Of a DNA stretch of 64,000 nucleotides, positions 9,473 to 21,125 are shown piece after piece. Position 1 is the stretch's first letter, and every line of letters starts with the position of its first letter. A model generated the notes under the pieces. The model was not told the DNA's origin, did no database searches, and saw only the letters and a program-made list of their open reading frames with translations. The DNA comes from Panicum virgatum (Eukaryota > Streptophyta > Magnoliopsida > Poales > Poaceae): NCBI RefSeq assembly GCF_016808335.1, contig NC_053142.1, positions 620,001-684,000 of the forward strand, written 5' to 3'. The translations under genes were made by a program, and so were the position numbers.

Positions 9473-10431
9473 TGACTCTTTTGTTTATAAAACAAATACT
9501 CCATACTCTCTTACGTTTCCCTACTGCGGGTATAAACTTTGATAAGGTGACAGAAGAGTTCGATCTTTATTGGAGTTGGGGTGTACAGTCGGCGCACCCA
9601 TTGGGGGTAGCCCCGGGTGTAGTCCCCGACTCTCTGGTAGACTAGCAGCGCAGTCTGGCGGAGACTCCATAAAGGTTCCTGCACAAAATAATTTTGAAGG
9701 TTTAATAAGAAAGGTTTTCTACAGGGCAGGTATTAAGTGTAGCCCCCTAGTTTTTGGCGAAGCGTCGCACAACTCGGCCAATAATCTCAGGTAAGCCGAA
9801 GTGAAAGAGTTCACAATCCTTCGATCCGAGTGATCCGAGGCAACTTGGCACCTTTTCATAGACCGGGAAAGCAGGCTGATCATAGATTCCTTTGTAAGCA
9901 AGAAGCAGCCAAAGGCCAAAATGACTTAGCTTGCGTAGCAATTTAAATTTGATCAAAAAAGCCTAACTACAATATTACTGAGGGTCTTATGATGCTGTGG
10001 GGAAACCAACCCAGAAAACCCGAATTATGAAAAAGGTAGGTCGTGCTTACTGATCGATGTAGCCCCCGGCTTGCTGATGAGGTCATAAAATGACTCGGCA
10101 GTAAGCCTAGCTTGATCGAGTGAAGACTATGAGCCAAAGGAGATAAAAACTCGTATGAAGAGGTCAGCATAATTCTCAAGTTCTGAAAAAGAAGCGTACT
10201 GAAGAACAGAAATTAAAGGGAGCTGACTTGTTATTCAACACATCTCTAGCTATTATCAAAAAGTATCATAAATATGGACTCTGCTTAATAAAAGGCTTAG
10301 CTAATAAGAAGATAAAAAGGTACAGAAGCTTGGGGGACGGTAGCCCTCGAGCCCTGGAGCCAAAGGTAGTCAGCAAGCCCCTGGTCGAGTTAATTTGGCC
10401 ACTCGGCGATGGAGTAAACCCGTGGTATACT
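9473..10431 (-). other. Tat-element non-coding spacer (pol deleted)
   Basis: The segment has repeated TAGCCCCC and CCCCGAG-like motifs common in Tat spacer DNA. RT, RNase H and integrase should lie between the protease (10432) and the antisense ORF (8924) but are missing, so pol has been deleted. Short frames here lack motifs. Confidence 0.45.
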
Positions 10432-11151
10432 CTATTTCAAGCACGGACCGGCCTCTTGGGACGGCATCGCCGGGTTAGGGGTAGGCAAGGCCGCTAGATA
10501 TGGCTTCGCTATCTTGCTAGGCGCTTCATCCGAGTTGGGAATAGCAGCAGCAGTAAATTGAGCGGTAGTCAAGTTGGCTGCAGCCTGTTGCCTCATAGCC
10601 AGTTCCACGCTTTCCTTGTTGCAGGCATAGGCCTTCTTCGGATCACACTTGATGGTGATCGGACCCTTAGGCCCAGGGATCTTCATCATCATGTAAGTGT
10701 AGTGTGTGACACCCATGGATTTGGAAATTCCGGGTCGCCTGAGGATTGCGTGATAAGCCATCTCGATGTCGGCGACCTCGAATGTGAGGAACTCGATACG
10801 GTAATTGGTGATCTCACCAAAGGTAACCGGTAGTTTGATACGCCTGAGTGGCATGAGTGACTTTCAAGGAACAATACCATGGAAAGGTGTGTCGGAGGGG
10901 GACAGTTTGCGCCTGGATCGTCCCATGGCGTCAAGGGTATGGGCGAACAATATGTTCGTCCCTGCTCCTCCATCGATCAAAGTCTTCATAAGGACCACCC
11001 TGCCAATAGTTGGGTTCAAAACTAGAGGGAACCTGCCAGGGAAAAGTATGTGATGAGGGTGATCCGCCCGACTAAAGGTGATAGGGTGCTCAGACCACTT
11101 CAAGTATTGAGGGGTGGCTGGCTCTATCGAGTTGACCTGTCGGGCGGTCAT
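10432..11151 (-). pseudogene. Retroviral-type aspartic protease region of a Tat element
   Basis: The upstream frame (11151-10864) includes YLKWSEHPITFSRADH and the catalytic LIDGGAG motif, with the Asp-Gly-Gly-Ala codons at 10963-10974. The downstream frame (10854-10432) includes LPVTFGE and AILRRPG, the flap and C-terminal block. A stop separates them. In life it would release gag-pol products. The frame is truncated at 11151, where an oppositely oriented Tat copy begins. Confidence 0.85.
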
Positions 11152-11441
11152 CTGATCATCCCGCGGGGGGCCATCACTCTTCCGGTTACCTTCGGTACGC
11201 CAGAGAACTACCGCACGGAGTATATCTCCTTCACCGTCGCCCGCCTGAACTTGCCGTACAACGCCATCCTCCGGTGTCCTCTCCTCTATAAGTTCATGGC
11301 GCGGACCACTACGGGTACCTGTGCATGAAGATGCCAGGGCCTAATGGGGTAATCACCATCCCCGGAGATCGACCGGCGGCTGTCGCCGCCCTCGAGAAGC
11401 TGCACGCAATCGCTACGGAGGGGTTCAAGGACTTGCTCTGA
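11152..11441 (+). pseudogene. Tat protease C-terminal part
   Basis: The plus-strand frame carries ITLPVTFGTPENYRTEY, LPYNAILRCP and, after a one-base frameshift near 11297, MKMPGPNGVITIPGD. This is the same region as the minus-strand copy ending at 11151, so the two elements meet head to head within their protease genes. The active-site Asp is lost. Confidence 0.8.
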
Positions 11442-11569
11442 GATGAAGAAGCCCACAACCAGGGGATCCCGACCATCAGTTCCGGGTCCCTGGATGCAAA
11501 AAGAAGACGGCGGACAGCCCCGACGCATTTCCGTCAAGCTCCCACGGTGCCACGAAGCCCGACAACGCC

Positions 11570-13702
11570 AAGCAGGTCCTGGCGAAGATGGTGCAGATCG
11601 GCGCGAAGCCCTCCCAGATCGCCCGCATAGGCGGAGGCCTAGGAGCCAAATAGGAACTCGTGCTTGTCGCTTTCCTCTGGGCGAATGTCGACATTCCCGG
11701 GGTCCCTAGGGATGTGATTGAGCATCACCTCACGATCCGTCCGGGTTCCAAGCCCGTCAAGCAGCAGGTCTGGAAGTAGTCTCTCGAGCGCCAGGAGTTC
11801 ATCCGCCTCAAGATCGAGAAGCTGCTGCGCGCCGGATTCATGAGGGAGGTCCAGCACCCCGAGAGGCTGGCCAACCCTATCATCGTTCCGAAGGCCGGAG
11901 GCAAGCTACACATGTGCATCAACTACACCGACTTAAACAAGGCCTGTCCAAAAGATCCTTATCCTCTCCCTAGAATAGATCAAATTGTGGACTCCACCTC
12001 AGGTTGTGAGCTTTTGTCATTTCTGGATGCATACTCTGGTTTCCACCAGATCCATATGGCTAGGGAAGATGAGGAAAAAACTTCATTTGTCACACCTCGT
12101 GTCCTGTATTGTTATGTCAACATGCCGTATGGTCTTAAAAATGCTTTAGCGACTATTGTAAGAGCTACACATATAACTCTGACACCCCACATCGGCAAAA
12201 CTGTGGAGGTATATGTAGATGACATTGTTGTAAAATCTCACCAGAGCGATTTGTTCCTCCAGGACTTGAATGGCGTTTTTCAAAGCCTCCGCGCACACAA
12301 GATGATGCTGAACCCCGAGAAGTGCGTGTTTGGGGTCGCTGCAGGCAAGCTCCTCGGTTTCCCAGTATCACACCGGGGGATTGAGGCCAACCCGAAGAAA
12401 ATCCGGGCCATCGAGAACATGCGTCCCACAACAAACATCAAGCAAGTTCAGCGCCTTACGGGGTGTCTAGCGGCACTCAGCCGCTTCATCTCCAAGCTCG
12501 GGCACCGGGATCTCCCATTCTTCAAAATTTTGAGATGGGCAAACCCGATCGAGTGGACAGAGGAAGCAAAGGCGGCATTCAACGACTTGAAGAAGTATCT
12601 GACCTCCCCTTCGGTGCTTGTTGCTCCAGAGCAGGGGGAGCCCCTACTCCTCTACATCACTGCTGCGGACGATGTCGTCAGCATGGTCCTTGTTGCAGAG
12701 CGCCTGGAGCTGCCCCCAGAAGGAGGATCCTCCGATAGGGGGCCGCTAGGGGACAACCTCCAGGCAGGCGAGAGTTTTGGGGATCAAGTCCCAATACCAC
12801 GGGGGGTGCAATGGCCCATGTACTTCGTCAGCAAAGTCCTACGGGTGGCTCCGAGCAGGTACCCGAAGGTCCAGAAGCTGTTGTACGCGGTCCTCGTTGC
12901 ATCAAAGAAGCTCCACCGCTACTTCCAAGCGCACAAGATCTCCGTTACCATGACATTCCCGCTCGGATATATCCTCTGCAACCGCCACTCAACTGGGCGC
13001 ATCGCCAAGTGGGCTGCAGAGTTGGAGTTTGAAATTGAATTTGTCCCCCGCAACATGATCAAGAGCCAAGTCCTGGCTGACTTCATCACAGAGTGGACCC
13101 CCGGGCGGTACCACCTTGACAGGCTTCCGATGCCGGAAGGTGTACCTCCCCGGGGCTATCCTCCCTCATTCACATGGAAGCCTAGAGAGCTATACTTTGA
13201 CGGCTCCAGCTGGCACCACGTTGCCGGTGCACGCGTGGTACTCAACTCCCCCATCGGAGAGCAGCTCCGGTACATTGTCTACATCTTCTTCCAAGCCTCC
13301 AACAATGTTGCGGAGTACGAAGGCTAGGTGACGGGGCTTACCCTGGTGCTCAGCCTTGGCGTTCGAGAACTCCGGGGGATGGGTGACTCTCAGTTCGTCA
13401 TCAACCAAGTCAACGGTGAGTGCGCTTGCAACAAGTTGTAGCTGGTCACGTACCTGCTCAAGATCAAGCAGATGGAGCTCTTGTTCGATGTGATTGAATT
13501 TAAGTTCATTCCCCAAGAGAAGAACACCATGGCTGATGAGCTTTCCTCCATGGCGTCAACACGACAACATGAACCCGATGGTGTCTTTGACTACTGGGTG
13601 CCATACCCTACCGCCCGACCTGCCAATCCGGATGATGACGGAACCGATGATTCCATCGTGACCGTGGTGGCCTTGACCTTCGAGGCTCCACTAACTGGCT
13701 AA
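11570..13702 (+). pseudogene. Tat gypsy RT, RNase H and archaeal-type RNase H
   Basis: The longest open frame is 11840-13327 (495 codons). Residues 20-70 hold KLHMCINYTDLNKACPKDP and LDAYSGFHQ. The catalytic YVDD is at residues 125-128 (nt 12212-12223). RNase H follows, with YITAAD and YFVSKVL, and then a second RNase H domain starting LYFDGSSW, the dual-RNase H layout of Tat elements. TAG stops at 13325 and about 13438, plus stops upstream of 11840, kill it. It would copy element RNA into DNA in virus-like particles. Confidence 0.92.
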
Positions 13703-13741
13703 GGAGGTTTCAGCCCCGCGTAAGCGGAGCCGGACCCAACC

Positions 13742-15004
13742 GTGGATGCTCAAGGAGCTCCTGATGCATGGATCCAGGAGATCCGAAGCTACCTGAAGGA
13801 CGAGTACCTTCCTGATGATGATGTTTCTGCGGAGCGCCTCGTCTGGCAAGCCCGAAGGTATGGGCTCGTAGAAGGGGACCTCTATCGACGTGGCTTAAAT
13901 GGAGTGCTCCTCAAGTACATTTCCTAGGAAGAAGGCCACGAGATCCTCGCGGACATCCATGAGGGTGAGTGCGGAAGCCATTCTTCATCCCGCACGTTGG
14001 TAGGGAAAGCCTTCCGGCATGGCTTCTACTGGCCAACAGACCTCAGGAATGCGACCAAGCTAGTTCAAAAGTGCAAGGCGTGCCAGTTCCATGCGAAACA
14101 AATCTACACACCAGCTCAGCTCGTGCAGCTCATCCCCCTATCATGGCCCTTCACGGTCTGGGGGGTTGGTATTCTCGGTCCGTTCCCAAAGGCCGTTGGC
14201 GGCTACGAGTACCTCTAAATCGCTATCGACAAATTCACCAAGTGGCCTAAAACTCTTGCCGTTAGGAACATCGACAAGAATTCTGCTGTCAAGTTCCTCC
14301 GGGGGATCATCTCCCGATTTGGAGTTCCAAGTAGGATCATCACTGACAATAGCACACAGTTCACCAATGCCCTGTTTGAAGCTTACTGTGAAGACATGGG
14401 CATTAAGGTCTGTTGCGCCTCCTCACATCACCCCCAGAGCAACGCCCAGGCCGAAAGGGCCAATGCTGAGATCCATAGGGGGCTCAAGACTCAGACCTTC
14501 GAAAACTTGAAGCATTACGGCAAGAAGTAGACGGAACATCTCGAACCAGTCCTTTGGGTGAACCGGACAACACCAAGTCGGGCCACCAGGGAGACGCCGT
14601 TCTTTCTAGTCTATGGGGCGGAAGTTGTCCTCCTCCTGGAGGTCACGAACCGCAACCCCCGGGTAAGCGCTTTCGACGAAGCTATGCTGGAAGAGCTCCG
14701 CTAAGAAGATACAATACTCCTTAAGGGACGACGAATTCAAGCTGCTCTCCGTGCCACCAAGTATCAACAAGCGCTCCATCGCTACCACCAATGCCACGTA
14801 AGGCCTCGATCGCTTGTTGTAGGAGACCTTGTGCTCCGGTGCATACTAAGTAGGGTGGGGATGAACAAGCTTTCTCCCATCTGGGAGGGTCCCTACCGAG
14901 TGATCGAGGTTTGTTGGCCTGGGTGCGTCTGCTTGGCCATGGATGGTGGCGAGGAGCTTCCGTTCCCTTGGAACATCGAGCACCTGTATAAGTTTTATCC
15001 TTAA
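13742..15004 (+). pseudogene. Tat integrase
   Basis: Integrase follows RNase H. Recognisable pieces are the zinc-binding HGFYWPT and CKACQFHAK block, the core with IAIDKFTKWP, IITDNSTQF and HHPQSNAQAERAN (the D, D and E positions), and the C-terminal WEGPYRVIEV. Stops near 13925, 14218, 14528 and 14701 and frameshifts break it. The end at HLYKFYP and a TAA at about 15002 matches the usual Tat integrase terminus. Confidence 0.9.
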
Positions 15005-16089
15005 GGCACCATGCTATGAACCTCCGCTCTTACCATGTTTCCTGGGGGCCATCTAGTACCCTTGTACATACTTTCGCATGTGTTGTACATGCAATCTCTA
15101 TTATTACAATCAGAAATGCTGGAATGATGTTCAAACAGCTTCCAGAGTTTAATTTTATATGTTTAAGTAGTTCAAACAGCTTCCAGAGTTTAATTTCATA
15201 TGTTTAAGTATTCCTCGTGTGAATTTTTTTGGGTACCCGAACGGACCCTCTCTGCACTATGGTAAAAGGCGGGAGTTCCGTAGCTGGGTCTAGGCATCGG
15301 GTCGATGCCGCCTCTCCGTTGTGGTTGAGAAGATCGATGCTACGGTACGAAGCTGTGCCCCAAGCTTGGCTAAGCCGTAAGGACTAACCAGCGGCCCTCC
15401 GGGTAGTCCTCTACCCCTTGCGGTGGGTCATTGAGTCTCGGCCTAGCCTGTCTTCACCCGAACATCTCTTCTTGGCCGTTGCGTAAGATGGTGTGCTAGG
15501 CCCCGCTCTAGGCGTTCCACGCTGAGCCCCATAGTAGGTTACGGTTTGAAAAGCAGAGGGTTTCTCTAAGTAAGGTATCCTGTAGAGATTCGCCGGGAAA
15601 AGTTACCTATCTTCTACCTTGAGAAATTTCAGGAGCTCCGGAGATCTATGGAATCCATGAAGAAGGCAATCACAGAGCTGCTAGGCTCGGTCTTGGAGAG
15701 CTCCGGAATTGGCTGTCCTAGAGGACCAAGCTTACGTAAGCTCGGGAGTTGGGAGCTCGAGATAACATAGGCTTGGGCGCAGATAGAGGTCGAGAGTCAA
15801 AAGCCCAAGCGCGGATGGACGTAGAGGCTCAGGTTGACGAAAGCTCGGGGGCCAGAAGGTTGAGCTTACGTAAGCTTGGGTACGAGTCGCGCAGTTCTTA
15901 AAAGACTTTGGAGATTCCTCAGGCGTTGCCCTAAGGGGCTTCGAGGATGTCAAGTGGCCGGGGCCCAGGCGATGCTCTGGATGAACCCCGGTAAAAAGAG
16001 AGAGAAAAAGAAGATCAAGCAAAAATTGCAAGACTGTGACGAGTTTTTAAGTAAGGACGTTTATACACAGAAGAGCAGAGGAGGTAACA
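15005..16089 (+). other. Tat spacer between integrase and antisense ORF
   Basis: Non-coding, moderately GC-rich DNA lying between integrase and the oppositely oriented coiled-coil ORF. It has a short internal duplication near 15130 and 15175 (AACAGCTTCCAGAGTTTAAT twice) and AGCTTACGTAAGC palindromes near 15730 and 15865. The function is unknown. Confidence 0.5.
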
Positions 16090-16195
16090 AAAAAAAGGAA
16101 AAGTGAAAGCTCTGTCGGCTCCACGGCTTGAAGAGCGAGGCGATGAAGTTAGCAGAGCTTCTGCATTGCTCCTTCGCCCACTCTTCGTGGTTTGG
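16090..16195 (-). pseudogene. Antisense coiled-coil ORF, C-terminal end
   Basis: This is the tail of the ORF at 26738-28340, separated from it by the Athila insertion. One minus-strand frame reads WAKEQCRSSANFIASLFKP, a plausible C-terminus. The TTTGG at 16191-16195 is the left copy of the Athila target duplication. Confidence 0.6.
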
Positions 16196-17617
16196 TGTTG
16201 ACGCTCCTTAGTGCCCCCGATTTATATACCGCAAGCGCACGGTTTCGTGTAGCTTTTCCCTTAGAGTATTCCCCCAAGGTTTATCAATCCACGGAACCAA
16301 AGAGACAAGAAACAATCTACTAGCATAGAGATTCCTTTGTGTTGAGATGGTGAAAACGAATCTAATCTACTAAAAACACGACAAACACTGAAGGTAGCAA
16401 GAGAAAGTTAGAGATAACCAATCTAGATCACCTAGATCATGCATATGTTGTAGTTCTAGCTAGATAAAGTGAAGTAAGATATATGTGAATCTCAATGAAA
16501 AGCATCTTTAAACTCAAAATCTCCAATCCGATCCCTCGATACCCCACCTACTAAGTGGCAACGGCCTGTCACGACGCCACCCCTTTCAACAAGATACCCT
16601 GAAGCAAGTCGAACCCCCTTTGGTAGTTCCATCATGAACCTCTAGCCACCATGACTACAAGATCATGCTAAGCGATCTATCTCGATAATAGATCTAGGAT
16701 GAAGCGAACCCAAAGAAACGATCGAAATCAAAAGACAGAACATGGTCGCTAAACATTCGGAATCACAAATAACTTCACCATGAATGATAGTGCATCACAA
16801 GATCACAACCGGGGCCCTACCTTGATCTTGATGATCCTAGCTCCAGAACTCCGACGTGGTCTTCCTTTCAAGGTTCCCACGTTGGCTAGAGCAAACCCTA
16901 GACAACTAGCACGACCCTCGGCTCTCCGAGAGGTGTCCCTCTATCTTCTCTGCTCCTTGGCGTCAGTCTCCCGAATTGATCTCTCCGTGAACCTTGGGGA
17001 GGGGTCTTTAAATAGCCTCAGGGAACCCTCGGTCAAAGGGGAGGTCGAACCGACCTAAAAAAGGGCTGGGCCGGCCGGCCCAATGAGCCTAGGCCGGCTG
17101 GCCTGGCACTTTCCTTCGCCGGCTTGTGTTCATCTTTCTCCCCAAGTCTCCTGGAATCTTCTAGAGTTTATGTCTTTCACGATTGCACCCCTTTAGACGT
17201 CATTATCTTCGAGATTTCTTTGAGAAGAAGGATAGGATGGAAAATCCTTCCTTAAATATCTCTTTGCTTTGCTTAGCCCCGAAGTATCTTGATCTTATCT
17301 TGTGGGCTTTGTCTTTTGGGCTTCATTGGAGGGTGGATGTGCATGAACGGGCCTCTAATCATTATGGCATTTGATCCTTTGTTCGGGCTTTGGCCTTTGT
17401 CTTTCTTCGTGTCATCGCGTGATCGTGGGCCTCGCCATTTCATGCTCCAAAATTGGTCAAAAACCTGCAAAAACGAAGTACCTCCAAAATATATGTGCAA
17501 ACGCGAAAATGACCAATAATTGGGTCGAGGTTAGGATGGTTAGTGATTTTGATATAAAATTCATGTCATTATCAAAGTTAAACAGGGGATAAAATGGATA
17601 CTTAAGGAGCACCAACA
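16196..17617 (-). repeat. Athila 3' LTR
   Basis: 1422 bp, starting TGTTGACGCTCC and ending AGCACCAACA on the plus strand. Against the other LTR I count about seven differences over the first 290 bp, implying a fairly recent insertion. On the minus strand CTATTTAAAG at 17006-17015 is a likely TATA box. A GGCCGGCCGGCC block lies near 17070. Confidence 0.93.
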
Positions 17618-17640
17618 TTCCCCCCATGCTTAAACCTTGC
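17618..17640 (-). promoter_or_regulatory. Athila polypurine tract
   Basis: The minus strand reads AAGCATGGGGGGAA directly before the 3' LTR, the primer for plus-strand synthesis. A GAGGACGAGCAAGG box precedes it, as in related elements. Confidence 0.8.
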
Positions 17641-19466
17641 TCGTCCTCGAGTAAGTCTTTGATAAAAATCAGCACTACCTTTCAGTGTCCAATCCCTGCA
17701 CTTGATCATACACGAGAAAACACAATGCTCCCCAAAAAATATTTTGCTGTTAATAGTTCAAGTTGTAACCAGCTTTTTCAATGTGGAAGGTAGATACAAG
17801 TTAAATGCTGCTTCCCCACAATTATTAAGCACATGCTCTCAAAATTAAACAAGTCTCAGAATTAAAAAAGTAAGTTCCATAAGTAATGCTAAACCAAGAT
17901 CAATAATTCAAACCTCATTGCAATTTGCTCATGGAAACTCTCAGCTCATCTTGTCTCTCAATTTTGCTAGAACTCTCTCCTTTCTTTCTCTCATATGTAT
18001 GTGTGAGGCTTTATCTGGAGCTTTGGAAAGGTTAGTCCTAACAAAAGATATTATAATCAAGATATTATCAAAACAAGAAATACTTCTTATGGATTTACCG
18101 AGACTCGTCAAAAAGACCATTGGAAAAAAATTTCTTTGTGGAGAGGGAGAGAATGGAACACACACTTTAGATGGTGGACATGTGCAAATGTCAACGGTTG
18201 ATCCCAAGGCACTGACTGAAGTCCTTGTTATCGGATTGCACATGGTTGGAATAATTGAGTATAGAATAATCTTCAAAGTACCTGGAGTTTAATGAAGCTA
18301 AAGGAACCGAGGAGCTTTTCATTTTTTTTTCTCTCTCCTTTTTTTCTTTCTTTCTTTTTGCTCCTCAGAACCATTGGCAACACAATGCACTTACTCCACC
18401 TCCCCCCCCATGCTTGAACGTTTGCTTGTCCTCAAGCAATGAAGTGATGATAACTTGATGGAGTGAGTGCACAAAACCTTTATCAATTCTCTGGACTCAA
18501 CTTTGGAATTCAAGGGAGCATCTCCTCGTGAAAGATTGAAGCCAACAGAGGAGGAAAAGGGGCAGGCCGGCCGGCCTAGGGGTGTTGAGCCGGCCGGCCT
18601 ACTGCCTGTAGGCCTTCACTTCTTCGGATTTTTCTTCTGCGAACTCTTTGATGCTTCCCAAGCTTATGTTTTACTGAATTTTGCTCTTGATTCCACTGTT
18701 TTGCCGTCGAAATAAATATATACTCAATATATAGGTTGTGGTCAAGGAGGTGTTTCACAAAAAGATGTTTTTGGTTAAGGGTGGATATCCAGCGAGGTTT
18801 GCGATGTTCCCAGTACAGAAACTCATAATGCATGGATAGAATGGCTAGCAAAAGAGAGGTACGCAAAAATACGGAATGGTCAGCTTCTTAGTCTCGTACA
18901 AAAGAAGATAAATCCTGAATTAATTCACTTGAAAATAATTCTTACTCTATGGATTGTTATGATATATCATTTAGGCTTATGGAAGGGTAGAATAATTGCA
19001 AAAGGTATCATTGACAAGGTTAGCTCAAAATTAAATCCAAAATAAATTTTCCTTGACAAGCTTAAGTAAGAGAGCAAGAAAAAAAAGATATGGGTCTTAA
19101 TTTATCATAACCTCCACAATTGAATTAGCCGGCATTTAATTAATTTTCAGATCATGTTAGAGAGAGCATTAGTTTAATCATGCATAAACCAAGCACAAGA
19201 AAGTAGACAAAGCGGCAACGATCATCATATTTTATCATGGCACAAACTTTCTATCATCATTACTAACCATAACATTAAAGTGTAGGTGATGCATTTATTT
19301 ATCATGGTGATGAAAATAAAAGAAAGCAAATTGCACACATGCTGAAATAAATAAAACAGAAAATTGCTACGCACACACAAGCTTGCACACATGCTGAAAA
19401 TAAATGAAAAGAAATAGAAAATCCAAACCACACGTGCGAGCATTTTATTCATGGTCATGCCGTCGA
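17641..19466 (-). other. Athila 3' untranslated internal region
   Basis: AT-rich DNA after the ORF-1-like gene. It includes a CT-rich tract near 18320-18360, a second polypurine-like box at 18400-18442 and a GGCCGGCCGGCC motif near 18563 and 18590. A plus-strand frame of 124 codons at 17918 has no motif and is opposite to the element's coding strand; I do not call it. Confidence 0.5.
18400..18442 (-). repeat. Internal copy of the polypurine-tract cassette
   Basis: The minus strand has TTGAGGACAAGCAAACGTTC followed by AAGCATGGGGGG, closely matching the true polypurine tract next to the LTR at 17618-17655. It is about 790 bp internal to it and in the same orientation. It may be a duplication or a second priming site. 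Confidence 0.65.
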
Positions 19467-21125
19467 TCAATCTCCTTGATTAGCTCTTGTGTTGTATCCT
19501 TGATCATAATACTGCTGAAATGCTCCTCCATTAAATTGTTCCGGTGGCGCCAGGCCTTGAAGTCTCATTTGACATGCAATTGCCGCAGTTCCATCTTCTA
19601 GTTGGGTTGTATGCCTCCGGATGGCGTCTATATCTTCCATGTTTCTTCTCGCATAGTCACCCATGATTCTCATTCCTTGTTCCGGCTGAGGGAGATCAAA
19701 ATATTGTGCTTCAAATGACGGGTCGGGCATCTCTCCTTGATATGACGAGGGTGGGTAGCTGTAGTTGCTAAACGGTGGGGGTGCCGCCGCAGCGTGCCCC
19801 CATGCTTGTTCTTGGCTTCCTTCCCATTGACTCGTCCATCCTTGCGGGTATCCCTGTCCACTTGATGCACCTTGAAATTCATTCCTCCAATAAGCAGAAC
19901 TTGGCGGTGGAAGGTTTACTTCCAAGTCTTCTTGTTGTGCCGATTCCGATGTCCCTTCAATTAACCTTCCTCTTTTTGATTTTTTCACCTTTTTTCCAAT
20001 ATTTTCAACTCGCAAATCAGTCCTCCCTCTTACAAATAATTTTAGCCTTTGATCGCGGAGGGAAATATCCATCTCAGAAATAGTAAATCCCTTCTTTTCA
20101 CCCCCTCCGATATAATGGCCTTGCCTCAAATGATCAATCCCAATATTTCTTCCCGGGACATAAAATTTTTGGTTCACTCGTAACCTCGGATTCATGGCTC
20201 GGGCTATCATTGTGAGATAACATCCCGAACCAACTTCTCCCATGCCGGATGATGCTTCGCAAAGCCACCTTTCAACAATGATGTTGGTGGGATCAATTAC
20301 TTGCTTCTTCACCAATGCAGCATACATCCAATTTAATTCTTGGTCGGTGACCTTTGATTCTCTCATCCTCCCGAGAATTCTCTTGCTCAACCAAGAGTGG
20401 AATATTTGGAGGGTCACATTACTTATATTTTTTCTTTGGCGGTTGACATCTTTTGCTATTTTTGTCCAAAATTCATCAAGCTCTCCATCTTCAACTTGCA
20501 CCATTTCATAAGCATTACTTTTGAATCTGAGCAAGCTTCCTATTTCTCCATAGGTGATTACTTTCTCTTCATTCTTGAGTCTAAATTTCAGACATAGAAC
20601 TTCTTCATCATCCACCACTTCTGTTGATTTTTCTAATGTCATGAACATCTCAAGAGACACTTCTTCTTGCATATCAATCGTGACACCGTCGGAAAATAAC
20701 TTCCAACCGATGTTCTCCAATAGCTCATAGATGTCATGATGAAATCCCAGCTTCACCAATGCTTCATCATCAAAATCATAATTTGCTCGTAGTCTTCCCT
20801 TCATGAACTTGAGCCTTTCTTCTTCTTCCTTCGACAAGATAATAAACCCATATTCTGAATTCTTGGGCTTGTATGGTGGTGGTGCGGATGACCTTGTCGA
20901 ACGCCGTGGAGGAGGTGGCATCCCTTCGGTGAATCTCATGGAGGAGCTTCTCGGGTCTCTCATCCCACCAAGGAGCAACATGTCGCTCCTCGGTGCGAGG
21001 TTGTCTTCCTCCATGCTCCACAGAGACTCGGAGACCGAGTGCCTCCGCGAAGAACTTGCCGATGCGTCGGATGTTGATGAACGCGTCCTTCTCCTCCCGG
21101 CGATGAACTTCATGAGGCCACTCAT
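19467..21125 (-). CDS. ATHILA ORF-1-like protein
   Basis: An uninterrupted frame of 553 codons from the second Met (MSGLMKF); an upstream Met at 21161 is possible. The N-terminus is Arg/Ser-rich with PPPPRRSTRSS. Residues about 90-380 form a compact domain with ILSKEEEERLKFMKGR, YELLENIGW, EIGSLLRFKSNAY and HSWLSKRILGR. The C-terminus is Gln/Tyr/Pro-rich and low-complexity. Its position, size and central domain fit the Arabidopsis-type ATHILA ORF-1 family, whose function is unknown. I see no signal peptide or clear membrane segment, so an envelope role is not supported. It is intact while gag is not. Confidence 0.75.
   Translation of the reverse strand: MSGLMKFIAGRRRTRSSTSDASASSSRRHSVSESLWSMEEDNLAPRSDMLLLGGMRDPRSSSMRFTEGMPPPPRRSTRSSAPPPYKPKNSEYGFIILSKEEEERLKFMKGRLRANYDFDDEALVKLGFHHDIYELLENIGWKLFSDGVTIDMQEEVSLEMFMTLEKSTEVVDDEEVLCLKFRLKNEEKVITYGEIGSLLRFKSNAYEMVQVEDGELDEFWTKIAKDVNRQRKNISNVTLQIFHSWLSKRILGRMRESKVTDQELNWMYAALVKKQVIDPTNIIVERWLCEASSGMGEVGSGCYLTMIARAMNPRLRVNQKFYVPGRNIGIDHLRQGHYIGGGEKKGFTISEMDISLRDQRLKLFVRGRTDLRVENIGKKVKKSKRGRLIEGTSESAQQEDLEVNLPPPSSAYWRNEFQGASSGQGYPQGWTSQWEGSQEQAWGHAAAAPPPFSNYSYPPSSYQGEMPDPSFEAQYFDLPQPEQGMRIMGDYARRNMEDIDAIRRHTTQLEDGTAAIACQMRLQGLAPPEQFNGGAFQQYYDQGYNTRANQGD

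Noticed and set aside
17918..18292. 124-codon plus-strand frame inside the Athila element
   Set aside because: It is opposite to the element's coding strand, shows no domain and lies in the 3' untranslated region.
19467..21125. Reading the Athila ORF-1-like gene as a viral envelope
   Set aside because: I see no signal peptide, no clear membrane segment and no fusion-type motif, so only the family name is used.
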